A DNA stretch of 64,000 nucleotides from Solibacillus sp. FSL H8-0538 (GCF_038003525.1 NZ_JBBOPI010000001.1:1665001-1729000), one strand, 5' to 3'. Numbered from the stretch's first letter, positions 35,280 to 43,756 are shown. Notes: generated from the letters alone by a model not told the origin. Program-made: numbers and translations.

Positions 35280-35870
35280 TTATCGATTATTCGAATGATG
35301 CCCCGGATTGGCAATGGCGCCAATTGTACTCACCCAACGATTTGTGTAGTTGAAAAAGCCAACGACATACGCGGCTTCAAGAATTTCGTGATCATTAAAA
35401 CCCGCTTCACGGAGTAAATCGACTTCCTTTGTAGAAAGCTCATCAGGTTTTTTCGTTGCGCGGAACGCATACTCACAAAGAGCGAGCTGCTTTAATGATA
35501 GTTTTGCCGAGCGGTAATTGTATGTCAGGCGATCCACCCAAACGGGGTCTTTTGTCAGACCACGTAGTACATCACTATGCGTCGTTAAGCAGTAGTTGCA
35601 CATATTTGTAGAAGAGACGACTAAACCAATCATTTCTTTATCAATGATTGATAAATAAGTATGTTCCTCGTTGAAAAGTGAATTTTTAAAGTCTAAAAAA
35701 CCTTTATGCTCATGTGGGTTGAGTGGCAGCACATGTAGGAGTGCATTGGAAAAACCTTGCTTAGCTTCTTGTTCGGCAATCATTGTATCAAGCGTAGCCT
35801 GGAATTCCACAGGCACTTCATCGCGGTTAGGTGGTTGTAAATACGATAATGCTTGTTTCGAAGCGGTCAT
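35280..35870 (-). CDS. AhpD-fold peroxidase-related protein (carboxymuconolactone decarboxylase family)
   Basis: This 196-residue protein has the AhpD-like fold with the redox motif Cys91-Asn-Tyr-Cys94 followed by His98. AhpD-type proteins use this pair to reduce peroxides or act as thiol-disulfide partners. The peroxidase-related subgroup is typically about 190 residues with the N-terminal Y-L-Q-P-P segment seen here. It starts at ATG 35870 after AGGGAGG. No peroxiredoxin gene is adjacent, so a dedicated partner is not evident. Confidence 0.88.
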   Translation of the reverse strand: MTASKQALSYLQPPNRDEVPVEFQATLDTMIAEQEAKQGFSNALLHVLPLNPHEHKGFLDFKNSLFNEEHTYLSIIDKEMIGLVVSSTNMCNYCLTTHSDVLRGLTKDPVWVDRLTYNYRSAKLSLKQLALCEYAFRATKKPDELSTKEVDLLREAGFNDHEILEAAYVVGFFNYTNRWVSTIGAIANPGHHSNNR

Positions 35871-36029
35871 TTATAAGTTCCTCCCTTTATTTTTTGTGTT
35901 AATTAGTTTTGGGGTATTTTAACAAACTGTCTTTATATTGTTATTTGCGTGTTACATAAGTTATGCGTATTTTGGCTAATAAATGCACCAGTAGCGGTTA
36001 AATGAGTAACGGAAAGATCGGAAAAAAGA

Positions 36030-36064
36030 AAGAAGCAGATGAAATCATACCGGATTTCGCCTGC
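36030..36064 (-). terminator. Intrinsic terminator of SDR gene
   Basis: On the minus strand GCAGGCGAAATC pairs with GATTTCATCTGC with a small mismatch, followed by TTCTTTCTTTTTT. Confidence 0.7.
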
Positions 36065-36083
36065 TTATTTTTAGATGTGAAAA

Positions 36084-36866
36084 TTACAATGTGCCGCCCG
36101 AGCCACCATCAATATTGAGTGCTGTACCTGTAATGTAAGAAGCAGCTTCAGATGCTAAGAAGACAATTGCATTAGCGGCTTCTTCTGTTTCACCTATACG
36201 ACCTAGTGGAATGTTTCTGCCGATTTCTTTAGAATATGTTTCCCATGGTTCGTTTGGCATCGCTGTTTGCCAGCGTGCTTCAATTTGACTGCTTCGGATT
36301 AGGCCGATGCATACTGCGTTCACGCGGATATTATATTTGCCTAAATCATTGCTCATCGCTTTTGTAAGTGCAAGCCCTGCAGAGCGGCTAACTGTTGTCG
36401 GCAAACTTCCTGCAGGTGGTGTTTTCGCAAGTACAGCTGATAAGTTCACAATCGCGCCTCCACCTTGTGCTTTTAAATGAGGGAGGGCCTGTTTCGAACA
36501 GTTAATGGCACCGAATAGTTTTAAATCTAAATCCGATTGCCAAAGTGCGCTATCCACGTCTTCGAACGAATTAGCTGAAGATGTTCCCGCATTATTAATG
36601 ACAATATTTAATTTTCCGTAATGCGCTACTGTCTCCTCTACGATACGTCTGCATTCGTCCTCTTTTGATACGTCCGCTGCAAGTGTTAGTACTTCAACAC
36701 CTGTTTGTTCTTTAATAAACACTTTTGCTACAGCTAAGCTTTCCTCACCACGCGCTGCAATGGCAACTTGAGCGCCTTCTTTTACAAATTGTATGGCTGT
36801 ATATAAGCCGATTCCTTTACTTGCACCTGTAATAAGTGCCACTTTTTGTTGTAATCCTAAATCCAT
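36084..36866 (-). CDS. Short-chain dehydrogenase/reductase lacking the YxxxK motif
   Basis: This 260-residue protein has a full classical SDR scaffold: T-G-A-S-K-G-I-G for NAD(P) (about residues 12-19), N-N-A-G, and the C-terminal Y-I-T-G-T-A-L-N-I-D-G-G-S. At the catalytic site, however, the usual Y-x-x-x-K is replaced: the aligned segment reads T-T-V-S-R-S-A-G-L-A-L-T-K, putting Thr for Tyr and Arg for Lys. It may use different chemistry, or bind ligand without reduction. Related sequences with V-S-R-A/S-A-G exist in my memory of the family. The start is ATG 36866 after AGAGGT. Confidence 0.85.
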   Translation of the reverse strand: MDLGLQQKVALITGASKGIGLYTAIQFVKEGAQVAIAARGEESLAVAKVFIKEQTGVEVLTLAADVSKEDECRRIVEETVAHYGKLNIVINNAGTSSANSFEDVDSALWQSDLDLKLFGAINCSKQALPHLKAQGGGAIVNLSAVLAKTPPAGSLPTTVSRSAGLALTKAMSNDLGKYNIRVNAVCIGLIRSSQIEARWQTAMPNEPWETYSKEIGRNIPLGRIGETEEAANAIVFLASEAASYITGTALNIDGGSGGTL

Positions 36867-37020
36867 TATTAAGACCTCTTTTTCAAATAGAATAGCTTTA
36901 TTATAAAGCATAATTAGAGAATTAGTTTGAATTTTTAGAAAAAAATACCGGTCGTCTTTTGTGTGTGGAAATTTGCTTGCTAACTACAACTGGGAGCGAA
37001 GTTTCTGAAATCGAAGTATT

Positions 37021-37049
37021 TTGACAAGTTGTGTATTTACAAGTAAAAT
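37021..37049 (+). promoter_or_regulatory. Strong SigA-type promoter of rarD
   Basis: TTGACA (37021-37026), 17 bp, then TAAAAT (37044-37049). It lies 96 bp before the rarD start, leaving a long leader. Confidence 0.7.
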
Positions 37050-37144
37050 TTCGACCTCTATAATTGGTGTAACTTTATACAGCAGGCGTCCAAATATGCC
37101 GAGGTGTATTTGGTCTTTACGCAAACTTACTAAGAGGTGGATTC

Positions 37145-38059
37145 ATGAACGAAGAGAAAAAAGGGATACTAAATGCTGTAGGAGCATACGTCATTTGGGG
37201 TATCTTCCCGTTGTATTGGAAAATGCTTGAGCATGTAAACAGCATGGAAGTCCTACTGGGCCGTGTTATTTGGTCGTTTGTCTTTACGACAATATTCATT
37301 GTACTCATAGGGCAACGCAAAAATTTAATAGCTGATTTAAAATTTTTATGGAGCAATAAATTGCAGTTTTGGTCACTAGCCGGGGCATCTGTAGTTATTA
37401 CAATGAATTGGTATGTTTATATTTGGGCTGTAATGAATAATCATGTACTGCAGTCAAGCTTAGGCTACTATATTAATCCGTTAATTTCCGTATTATTTGG
37501 AATGATGTTTTTTAAAGAAAAGCTATCGCGTGCGACGATTGTATCGGTGTGTATTGCAGCATTCGGTGTAGCTGTACTCACATTTAGTTCTGGCTCGATC
37601 CCGTGGGTGGCATTACTACTCGCGCTATCGTTCGCGGTTTATGGCGTATTGAAAAAGAAAATTCAGCTTGATGCAACGAGAGGCTTAGCAATTGAAACAT
37701 TATTTATTCTTCCTTTTGCACTAAGCTACTATATGTATATACTGACAAAAGGCAATATGTCCTTTCTTCATGTCAGTACAAAAACGGACATGCTCTTAAT
37801 AGTAAGTGGTATTGTTACAGCAATTCCGCTTGTGTTGTTCGCGAAAGGGGCACAGCGTATTCCGTTATATTTAATGGGCTTTATCCAGTATTTATCGCCA
37901 ACAATCGTGTTATTCCTAGGCATCTTACTATATAAAGAGCCATTTACACAGGTTGAGTTTATTGCATTTAGCTTCATTTGGATGGCGTTAGTTATTTTCT
38001 CCGTATCAAAAGTAGTAGAAACAAGAAGGCGTCATCATATTGCGTCAGTTCAGCATTAG
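37145..38059 (+). CDS. rarD: RarD protein, DMT superfamily transporter
   Basis: This 304-residue protein has ten hydrophobic helices and the characteristic RarD start (K-G-I-L-N-A-V-G-A-Y-V-I-W-G-I-F-P-L-Y-W-K) and middle (N-W-Y-V-Y-I-W-A-V-N-type, then Q-S-S-L-G-Y-Y-I-N-P-L). RarD proteins are predicted exporters linked in some bacteria to chloramphenicol sensitivity, but the physiological substrate is unknown. It has its own promoter and terminator, and a ribosome binding site AAGAGGTGG. Confidence 0.93.
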   Translation: MNEEKKGILNAVGAYVIWGIFPLYWKMLEHVNSMEVLLGRVIWSFVFTTIFIVLIGQRKNLIADLKFLWSNKLQFWSLAGASVVITMNWYVYIWAVMNNHVLQSSLGYYINPLISVLFGMMFFKEKLSRATIVSVCIAAFGVAVLTFSSGSIPWVALLLALSFAVYGVLKKKIQLDATRGLAIETLFILPFALSYYMYILTKGNMSFLHVSTKTDMLLIVSGIVTAIPLVLFAKGAQRIPLYLMGFIQYLSPTIVLFLGILLYKEPFTQVEFIAFSFIWMALVIFSVSKVVETRRRHHIASVQH

Positions 38060-38066
38060 AAATTGG

Positions 38067-38098
38067 TAAGTTGTACTAGTACAACTTACTTTTTTTTG
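38067..38098 (+). terminator. Intrinsic terminator of rarD
   Basis: GTAAGTTGTA and TACAACTTAC pair across CTAG, followed by eight T residues. Confidence 0.9.
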
Positions 38099-38164
38099 GC
38101 TGTTTGAAGGGATTATCGACATTATAGAGAATATTATACATAGAACGACAAAGGGGGAAACTGA

Positions 38165-38797
38165 ATGTTTGTTACAATCGGGGGAAATCGGTTTGATTTT
38201 AGTAAAATTGATGTTGACGTTCAAGAGTCAGGGATTGAAAATGCATTCGCAAAATTTGATAAAATGACACTTGCACAACTTATTACGCAAAAGAAGTACG
38301 AGCATTTAAAAATTGATACCGAAACTTTGCACCCGCAGCTACTCGACAAAGCTGCTGGACAAGCTGTACAAATAATGAAGGACATGGGAGATCCATATTA
38401 CAAACAGTTTTTGAATAACTATGGGGATATGAAGTATTCGAAATTTGTGGTAAGAGGGAATGAAGAGCTTCTTCAGAAAAATGGTGTTTACATTATCATT
38501 GTAGGAAATGAACTTGTATTTTCGGGTGTTTGTGCAAGGTCTTTCCGCGAGCGCTTTAATCAGCACATCGGCAATATTTCTGCAAAAGGCTGTTTTAGGG
38601 ATGGGACAGCTACGCACTGCCATATTAATGCGCAAATTACGAAAAAAATCGATACATGTAAAGTGTATTTTTCTATTTGTCCAATGAATGATAAGAAAGA
38701 GATGAATCGCTTAAAAAATGCGATTATTAAGCGGTTTGAGCCGGAATGGAATTTACGTACAAGTAAAGATAAGATGGAATATTTGAGCAACTATTAA
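38165..38797 (+). CDS. GIY-YIG superfamily domain protein
   Basis: The C-terminal half of this 210-residue protein (about residues 105-197) fits a GIY-YIG nuclease-like fold: G-V-Y-I-I-I at 107-112, a degenerate F-S-G-V (119-122) in place of Y-I-G, the R-x-x-x-R-F-N-Q-H segment with Arg, and the final F-E-P-E-W-N that usually closes the domain. The N-terminal about 100 residues are not recognised. Because the second motif is altered, cleavage activity is uncertain. It stands alone. Confidence 0.7.
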   Translation: MFVTIGGNRFDFSKIDVDVQESGIENAFAKFDKMTLAQLITQKKYEHLKIDTETLHPQLLDKAAGQAVQIMKDMGDPYYKQFLNNYGDMKYSKFVVRGNEELLQKNGVYIIIVGNELVFSGVCARSFRERFNQHIGNISAKGCFRDGTATHCHINAQITKKIDTCKVYFSICPMNDKKEMNRLKNAIIKRFEPEWNLRTSKDKMEYLSNY

Positions 38798-38957
38798 ACT
38801 CTCTTTCAATTAGGCTATGTAAATAACATTGTTGTTTTTGATAAAAACAAAGATTAGTAGCTAATAAAATAACAGTAGCGTTTAACAGCGCCTTCAATTT
38901 AATAAAACGATGCGATTTAGGCTTTTTGTTGTTGGTAAAACCTGTCGTATCTTTAGT

Positions 38958-38993
38958 GGTGTCTCAAAGCTTGATGAGACACCTACTTTTTAT
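38958..38993 (+). terminator. Hairpin with T-rich tail
   Basis: GGTGTCTCA (38958-38966) and TGAGACACC (38975-38983) pair perfectly, followed by TACTTTTTATTT. It lies 160 bp after the GIY-YIG gene. Confidence 0.75.
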
Positions 38994-39058
38994 TTGAAAA
39001 GGTTTTAATTCACCTATTACGGGAATAATCTGAGGTAATACGTAAGTAGGTGAATTGA

Positions 39059-39436
39059 ATGAGAGCAGCGTTTAAATATTACGGACAAATACATCGTGAA
39101 TATTTGTGGTTACATGCCATTTTTACGACCGTTCTTGCTGTTACATCTGTGTTTTGGTTTATTTTGCCGTTTTTTATTTTTAACTATGGCTATTACACTC
39201 CAATCTTTCCATTGCAGCTGTTTTTCGTGTTGGTATTATTTGTATTTCCATCACTTTTTGTTACACTTCATTGCTGGTTTATTAGCTTTCGGGCCGCAAA
39301 AAAATGGTTGGAGCAGCACCCACATGAAAGTTTGTGGAAGTGGTTTCTTTGCTTTCAGTCTATGGCGTTTTTTGTCGTCATTATTTTTACATCCATTATC
39401 TACACGCTACTACTCATAATTGACTATATTCGATAA
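39059..39436 (+). CDS. Small membrane protein of unknown function
   Basis: This 125-residue protein has three hydrophobic helices (about residues 16-42, 50-75, 98-122) with a charged link (F-R-A-A-K-K-W-L-E-Q-H-P-H-E-S). The ATG follows TAGGTGAATTG. Another long frame covers the same DNA from 39096 but lacks a ribosome binding site and is cysteine/phenylalanine-rich, so I prefer this one. No family recognised. Confidence 0.6.
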   Translation: MRAAFKYYGQIHREYLWLHAIFTTVLAVTSVFWFILPFFIFNYGYYTPIFPLQLFFVLVLFVFPSLFVTLHCWFISFRAAKKWLEQHPHESLWKWFLCFQSMAFFVVIIFTSIIYTLLLIIDYIR

Positions 39437-39601
39437 TGGTTTGTATGCGTGTTTTCGCTACAATATGTAGAGTTCATCTAATTTACGCACTTCACATTTA
39501 TTACACAGCTTCGCCACGAAATGTTCACAGATGAATTCTGCACATTGTTACCCGAAATTTGGTACGATGGAAACATTAATGTGAAGGAGCGAACAGACAT
39601 C

Positions 39602-40312
39602 ATGACTAATGATATTAATGTCTTCTTAGCGTTTGGTGCAGGCTTTTTAAGCTTTATCTCGCCTTGTACACTACCGCTATTTCCAGCGTTCCTGTCGTAT
39701 ATTACAGGAATGACGTTAGATGAACTTAAAACAGAAAAGGGAATGTTACAAAAGCGAGCTATTATACATACGTTATGTTTCCTTCTAGGTTTTTCGATTA
39801 TCTTTATTGCGATTGGCTTTAGCACGTCGCTTGCAAAAGATTTTTTCATACAATACCAAGACCTGCTACGCCAAGTTGGTGCGATTTTAATTGTAGTATT
39901 TGGTTTAATGATCGTCGGGTTATTACAAATCGACTTCTTAATGAAGGATCGTAAATTCCAATTTAAAAATCGTCCAAGCGGGTATTTCGGGTCTGTATTG
40001 ATTGGGATCGCATTTGCAGCAGGTTGGACACCTTGTACAGGGCCAATTTTAATGTCGATTATTGCCTTAGGTGGAACAAATCCAGATTCTGCGATGTTGT
40101 ATATGTTTGCTTACTTCCTTGGCTTTGCGATTCCGTTCTTTGTGCTGTCCTTCTTTGTTTCCAGAATGGGTTGGATTCGTAGAAACAGCCAAAAAATCGT
40201 CAAAATTGGCGGTTATATTATGATTGGTGTCGGTGTTTTATTATTCTTTGACGGTTTAGATTATATTATTCGTTTACTTTCCCCGATTTTTGGTGGATTT
40301 ACGGGCTTCTAG
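39602..40312 (+). CDS. ccdA: Cytochrome c biogenesis protein CcdA
   Basis: This 236-residue membrane protein carries reducing power across the membrane to reduce apocytochrome c (and in spore formers, spore-coat thiol proteins). It has six hydrophobic helices and the two conserved Cys motifs S-P-C-T-L-P-L-F-P (helix 1) and G-W-T-P-C-T-G-P (helix 4). The ATG at 39602 is preceded by GAAGGAG at a somewhat long 12-bp spacing. It is followed by ccdB and ccdC homologues in the same order as B. subtilis ccdA-yneI-yneJ. Confidence 0.95.
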   Translation: MTNDINVFLAFGAGFLSFISPCTLPLFPAFLSYITGMTLDELKTEKGMLQKRAIIHTLCFLLGFSIIFIAIGFSTSLAKDFFIQYQDLLRQVGAILIVVFGLMIVGLLQIDFLMKDRKFQFKNRPSGYFGSVLIGIAFAAGWTPCTGPILMSIIALGGTNPDSAMLYMFAYFLGFAIPFFVLSFFVSRMGWIRRNSQKIVKIGGYIMIGVGVLLFFDGLDYIIRLLSPIFGGFTGF

Positions 40313-40315
40313 TAG

Positions 40316-40343
40316 TTACACTAAATCTATTGCATGCTATAAT
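40316..40343 (+). promoter_or_regulatory. Promoter candidate between ccdA and ccdB
   Basis: TTACAC (40316-40321), 16 bp, perfect TATAAT (40338-40343). It would let ccdB and ccdC be transcribed without ccdA. Confidence 0.45.
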
Positions 40344-40368
40344 TTGTGGATAGTGAAGGAGTTTTGTT

Positions 40369-40740
40369 ATGCCAACAGTATTAGTCGTTGATGACGCGCT
40401 TTTTATGCGTGTTGCGATAGGAAATATGTTTAAAGAGTGGGGATTTAATGTTGTTGCAGAGGCTGCCAATGGGCGTGAAGCGATAGCTCTATATAAAGAG
40501 CATCAACCAGATATCGTTACGATGGATTTAACAATGCCAGTTATGTCAGGCTTAGATGCGGTAAAGAAAATTATTCCCGAATATCCGGCAGCGAAAATCG
40601 TAATGATTACAGCCCTAGGACAACAACGTATTATTGTTGATGCGATTGAAAGCGGTGCAAAAGACTTTATTACAAAGCCTTTTCAGCCCTATAAGCTGAA
40701 GGAAGTAGTGTATAATGTTTTAGGTATTGAAGTAGAGTAG
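40369..40740 (+). CDS. ccdB: Single-domain response regulator CcdB (YneI-like)
   Basis: This 123-residue CheY-like receiver has no output domain. The acidic pocket (Asp8, Asp9), phosphorylation site Asp53 (V-T-M-D-L-T-M-P), conserved Thr (M-I-T-A-L) and Lys (T-K-P-F) are all present. Its position between ccdA and ccdC matches B. subtilis yneI (ccdB), whose exact role in cytochrome c formation is unclear. It closely resembles CheY by sequence, so a signalling role is also possible. Confidence 0.9.
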   Translation: MPTVLVVDDALFMRVAIGNMFKEWGFNVVAEAANGREAIALYKEHQPDIVTMDLTMPVMSGLDAVKKIIPEYPAAKIVMITALGQQRIIVDAIESGAKDFITKPFQPYKLKEVVYNVLGIEVE

Positions 40741-40761
40741 TCAACGAAGAGGAGGGGTTCG

Positions 40762-41253
40762 ATGTTTGACGCAATACCTTCTCAGTATTTATTAATTGGC
40801 TCGACAGTGATGGCCATTGTCATGGGTTCATTTGTCATGGTAATGCGTATGCGTTCGCAAAAAAAGCCTGTTAGTGCAAAGAAGATTATCATTCCTCCTG
40901 TGGCGATGTCAACGGGAGCACTGATGTTTATTTTTGAAGAGTTTCGTGTTGCACCGATGCAAATTTTGGAGGCAACCGCTTTAGGTTTATTGTTCTCAAC
41001 CTTATTAATTGCTACTTCTAAATTTGAGATTCGTGAAAATGATATTTATATGAAAGCCTCAAAAGCATTTCCATTTATTTTAGTTGGCTTGCTTGTGTTT
41101 CGTATTATTTTAAAATTAGTATTCTCAAATAGTTTAGATGTTGGTGAACTGGGTGGTATGTTCTGGATTTTAGCATTCTCCATGCTTGGCCCGTGGCGTA
41201 TTGCAATGCTCATCCAATATCAAAAAATTAAAAAAGCCCATTTAACGAGTTAA
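40762..41253 (+). CDS. ccdC: Cytochrome c biogenesis-associated membrane protein CcdC (YneJ-like)
   Basis: This 163-residue protein has about four hydrophobic helices (near residues 8-26, 42-62, 70-85, 105-125) and the family segments M-R-M-R-S-Q-K-K-P and I-P-P-V-A-M-S-T-G-A-L-M-F. The order ccdA-ccdB-ccdC is conserved in Bacillus, where the operon is needed for c-type cytochromes; CcdC's own activity is unknown. The ribosome binding site is GAGGAGGGG, 21 bp after ccdB. A strong terminator follows. Confidence 0.9.
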   Translation: MFDAIPSQYLLIGSTVMAIVMGSFVMVMRMRSQKKPVSAKKIIIPPVAMSTGALMFIFEEFRVAPMQILEATALGLLFSTLLIATSKFEIRENDIYMKASKAFPFILVGLLVFRIILKLVFSNSLDVGELGGMFWILAFSMLGPWRIAMLIQYQKIKKAHLTS

Positions 41254-41256
41254 AAA

Positions 41257-41301
41257 AGAAAAGGAATTAGACAAAATATCTAATTCCTTTTCTCTTTTTT
41301 A
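41257..41301 (+). terminator. Strong intrinsic terminator of ccd operon
   Basis: AGAAAAGGAATTAGA (41257-41271) pairs perfectly with TCTAATTCCTTTTCT (41279-41293), followed by CTTTTTT. Confidence 0.93.
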
Positions 41302-41430
41302 TTGTCAAGGAAATTATATAATTTCTCCATAATGTAGCTGTTAAAAATGGATAGATCATTCTCAAATTAGTAGGGGAGGGATAATAAGGTTTATTGTAAA
41401 ATAACAAGTGAACCGTTTCTTATTACCGAT

Positions 41431-41467
41431 AAAAAAAAGAGAGACTCCATTTTTAATAGAATCTCTC
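41431..41467 (-). terminator. Intrinsic terminator of yneK-like gene
   Basis: On the minus strand GAGAGATTC pairs with GAGTCTCTC (one G-U pair), followed by a long T-run (complement of the eight A residues at 41431-41438). Confidence 0.85.
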
Positions 41468-41482
41468 CAAATATAAACTAGT

Positions 41483-41914
41483 TTAGTCAAACAAATGCTC
41501 ATATGGTGTTACATCGATTTGCATTTGCTCTAGCTTTTTACGTAAAAATTTATGATCGCGCTTCGGAGTTGCTTGAATATAGCCACGAATAATTAAGTCA
41601 TTATCAATTGCTGTTGCATGTTCTTCCAAGGCAATTTCGCCAATTTTCCCCGCGATTTTCTCCTTCGCTACTTGACGAAAAAGCTCCGGAACAGGACTCA
41701 CAAGCTCGCCCAATAATGACTTGGCATCCTCGCCCCACAGATGAATCGTTTTATCTAAATAAATGTTCTGCCAGTCCAAATCCGACTTACCGTCACTTTT
41801 CGGAAGGGATTTTAAAAACTTGCGGAACATGAAAAATCCACCAATGCCCATTAATACAACTAAAACTACTACCCAAAATAAAATAAACCATAAAAACCAA
41901 CCTTCTAAGTCCAC
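41483..41914 (-). CDS. yneK: DUF2621 family membrane protein, YneK-like
   Basis: This protein of about 143 residues has one N-terminal transmembrane helix (W-F-L-W-F-I-L-F-W-V-V-V-L) and a cytoplasmic part resembling YneK (DUF2621), with K-S-D-L-D-W-Q-N-I-Y-L-D. In B. subtilis yneK lies right next to ccdC, the same order seen here. I prefer the GTG at 41914, eight bases after AAAGAGG; a GTG at 41923 overlaps the ribosome binding site. Role unknown, presumably linked to respiration or redox by context. Confidence 0.82.
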   Translation of the reverse strand: MDLEGWFLWFILFWVVVLVVLMGIGGFFMFRKFLKSLPKSDGKSDLDWQNIYLDKTIHLWGEDAKSLLGELVSPVPELFRQVAKEKIAGKIGEIALEEHATAIDNDLIIRGYIQATPKRDHKFLRKKLEQMQIDVTPYEHLFD

Positions 41915-42174
41915 TACATTCACCTCTTTACTCTCTCTCTGTCTTATTATAAAAGGTTTTCGAATTTATTTCATTAGGAATGTCCCTTTTTGGTGGCACA
42001 AGTTTTGCAGCTAGTCATAAAAGTAAGTGTCGTTAAGGACTGGTAGACGAGTAATAAATTGTGAAGAGTATGTTTCACAAATTTGTCAGAAAGCTTTCAT
42101 AAAACATGCTATTGTATTCATCCGTTCAATTCGATAAGATGAAGGGAACGTTGTAAAGAGTGGGAGAGAGAAAA

Positions 42175-42789
42175 ATGAGAAAAAAATCTGTGGGGCTCAT
42201 TGTGCTTATGCTAATGGCCATTGTACTAAGTGCGTGTAGCAATTATCAATTTAAGCCTACTACTTCATATGAAATTCAAGATTTTACGGTTACAGATCAT
42301 CGTGGTGAGGAAGTTTCCCTGGAGAGTTTAAAGGGCAAACCTTGGCTGGCGATGTTTATTTTCACAAATTGTACAACAATCTGCTCACCGATGACGTACA
42401 ATATGACGGAAATTCAAAAGGAACTAATCGACCGTGATGTTGAGGACTACAATATTGTTGCGTTCTCAGTTGACCCAGCAAACGATACGCCTGAAGTGTT
42501 AACAGAGTATTTAAGCCGCTATACAGTGCCAGATGAGTCAAAATGGCATTTACTAACGGGCTATGACCAAAAATTTATTGAGCAATTCTCTGTTAAATCA
42601 TTCAAATCCCTTGTCAGAGCGATCGAAGGGGACGACCAAGTGATGCATGCCAATACATTTTTTTTAGTAGATGAGCAAGGCGTCGCTGTGAAAAACTACA
42701 CAGGCTATTCTCAAACAGATGACGGCGTACCATTTGATACAATTGCTGTTGATATGGAATCATTAATTGAAGAACGTTTAGGTAAATAA
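42175..42789 (+). CDS. Sco-family copper/thiol lipoprotein
   Basis: This 204-residue lipoprotein (lipobox L-S-A-C, Cys21) belongs to the SCO1/SenC family, which supplies copper or reducing power for the CuA centre of cytochrome c oxidase outside the membrane (B. subtilis homologue YpmQ). The thioredoxin fold and metal ligands are visible: Cys66-x-x-x-Cys70 in F-T-N-C-T-T-I-C-S-P and His158 in V-M-H-A-N-T-F. The start is ATG 42175 after GGGAGAGAG. Lying near ccdABC, it adds to a block devoted to cytochrome maturation. Confidence 0.93.
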   Translation: MRKKSVGLIVLMLMAIVLSACSNYQFKPTTSYEIQDFTVTDHRGEEVSLESLKGKPWLAMFIFTNCTTICSPMTYNMTEIQKELIDRDVEDYNIVAFSVDPANDTPEVLTEYLSRYTVPDESKWHLLTGYDQKFIEQFSVKSFKSLVRAIEGDDQVMHANTFFLVDEQGVAVKNYTGYSQTDDGVPFDTIAVDMESLIEERLGK

Positions 42790-42795
42790 TATGTA

Positions 42796-42829
42796 AAGAG
42801 CACTCCGGACTGGGGTGCTCTTTTATTTT
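42796..42829 (+). terminator. Intrinsic terminator of sco gene
   Basis: AGAGCACTCC pairs with GGGTGCTCT with one mismatch, then TTTATTTTT. Confidence 0.85.
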
Positions 42830-42830
42830 T

Positions 42831-42907
42831 GATACGAAAGAATAACTTTCCCGTCCATATAAGTAAAGACATCAACTCGCCCTATTTTGAGCGAGCTGAT
42901 TCTTTCT
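42831..42907 (+). repeat. Dispersed repeat, copy B
   Basis: The sequence is closely similar to 17751-17827. It shares GAAAG-AATAACTTTC, CCGTCCAyATAAGTAA, GACATCAACTCGCCC and the closing GAGCGAG hairpin arm. It starts directly after the sco terminator. Confidence 0.7.
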
Positions 42908-43101
42908 TGTGGATGTCCTTAATTAATATTCTGAATTGTGGAACTAATTTTACTTTGAATCGTATAGATTATATGGTGTTTGTTAAAAACCGAATGCTCA
43001 AGATAAAAAAGGTCAGATTAAAAAATTCTATTAATATTTGGCTTTTATAAATTTGATTTTGTATTTTTTAAACTCGATTTGTCTCATTTGTCGAAATGGA
43101 C

Positions 43102-43156
43102 ATACAACTTATTAGAAATTAAGTGCCAATGACACTTATTTGCGGATAAGTTGTAT
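43102..43156. repeat. Nested inverted repeat
   Basis: Perfect 11-bp arms ATACAACTTAT (43102-43112) and ATAAGTTGTAT (43146-43156) enclose a second hairpin AAGTG/CACTT (43121-43137 region). There is no T-run, so it is not a standard terminator. Part of the inner sequence (TTAGAAATTAAGT) recurs at 43362-43374. Confidence 0.6.
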
Positions 43157-43183
43157 CTTAAAGTCTCTATTTTAGCTTTTCAG

Positions 43184-43262
43184 AGGGAAATAAAGTAGTA
43201 CTTTCCCGTCCACATAAGTAACAATATTAACTCGTCCTATTTTTTGTGGGTTGTGTCTTGCT
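43184..43262 (+). repeat. Dispersed repeat, copy C
   Basis: This is a more diverged copy of the 17751 and 42831 element, about 350 bp after copy B. It shares ACTTTCCCGTCCACATAAGTAA and the ACTCGTCCTAT block, but the closing hairpin is degraded. From 43263 to 43479 I see no gene. Confidence 0.6.
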
Positions 43263-43479
43263 AAACAAAAAATATTCGTCATTAATAAAAAATCTATTAA
43301 AAATAAAGGTACTAGTTTTTAAGGGGGATTGTTGAATCGAGAAGTTAAGGGTTCAAACTTTTTAGAAATTAAGTAACGATGAATTTAATACTGATCTATA
43401 TACTTTTTCAGATGAAGATTAATGAACCTAGGATCATAATATTAAATGGGCAGTAAAATGCCGGGGAGGGAGATTTGAA

Positions 43480-43659
43480 ATGAAATTTGTTCATAGCTTA
43501 TATGCGAGTATGGTGTTAATCATAGTTATAAATTTAATTAGTGAAACGATTTTGGATGGTGAATACTCTGGGATTGCACTGTGGATTTCATTAGTGATTT
43601 TTACATTAGGCACTGCCTTTTATATTAATGCGAAATATTATCTTTCTGGTAAGACATAA
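43480..43659 (+). CDS. Small two-helix membrane protein
   Basis: A 59-codon frame has a good ribosome binding site (GGGGAGGGAG) 7-8 bases before its ATG. The protein has two hydrophobic helices (about residues 8-22 and 31-49) and a basic end (A-K-Y-Y-L-S-G-K-T). It is below common length cut-offs. I recognise no family. It lies between repeat copy C and an interrupted gene. Confidence 0.6.
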   Translation: MKFVHSLYASMVLIIVINLISETILDGEYSGIALWISLVIFTLGTAFYINAKYYLSGKT

Positions 43660-43756
43660 CATGGCGCGTGATAGTTGAGAAAGAAAAGGGAAATAGTAAA
43701 AAAATCTAGGCAGCTTTATACTGTAGATGCGCCTTAACGGATGAGGGGTGAGAATT

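Noticed and set aside
39096-39419. Alternative coding frame overlapping the small membrane gene at 39059
   Set aside because: It has no ribosome binding site, while the 39059 frame has one and a more plausible helix pattern.
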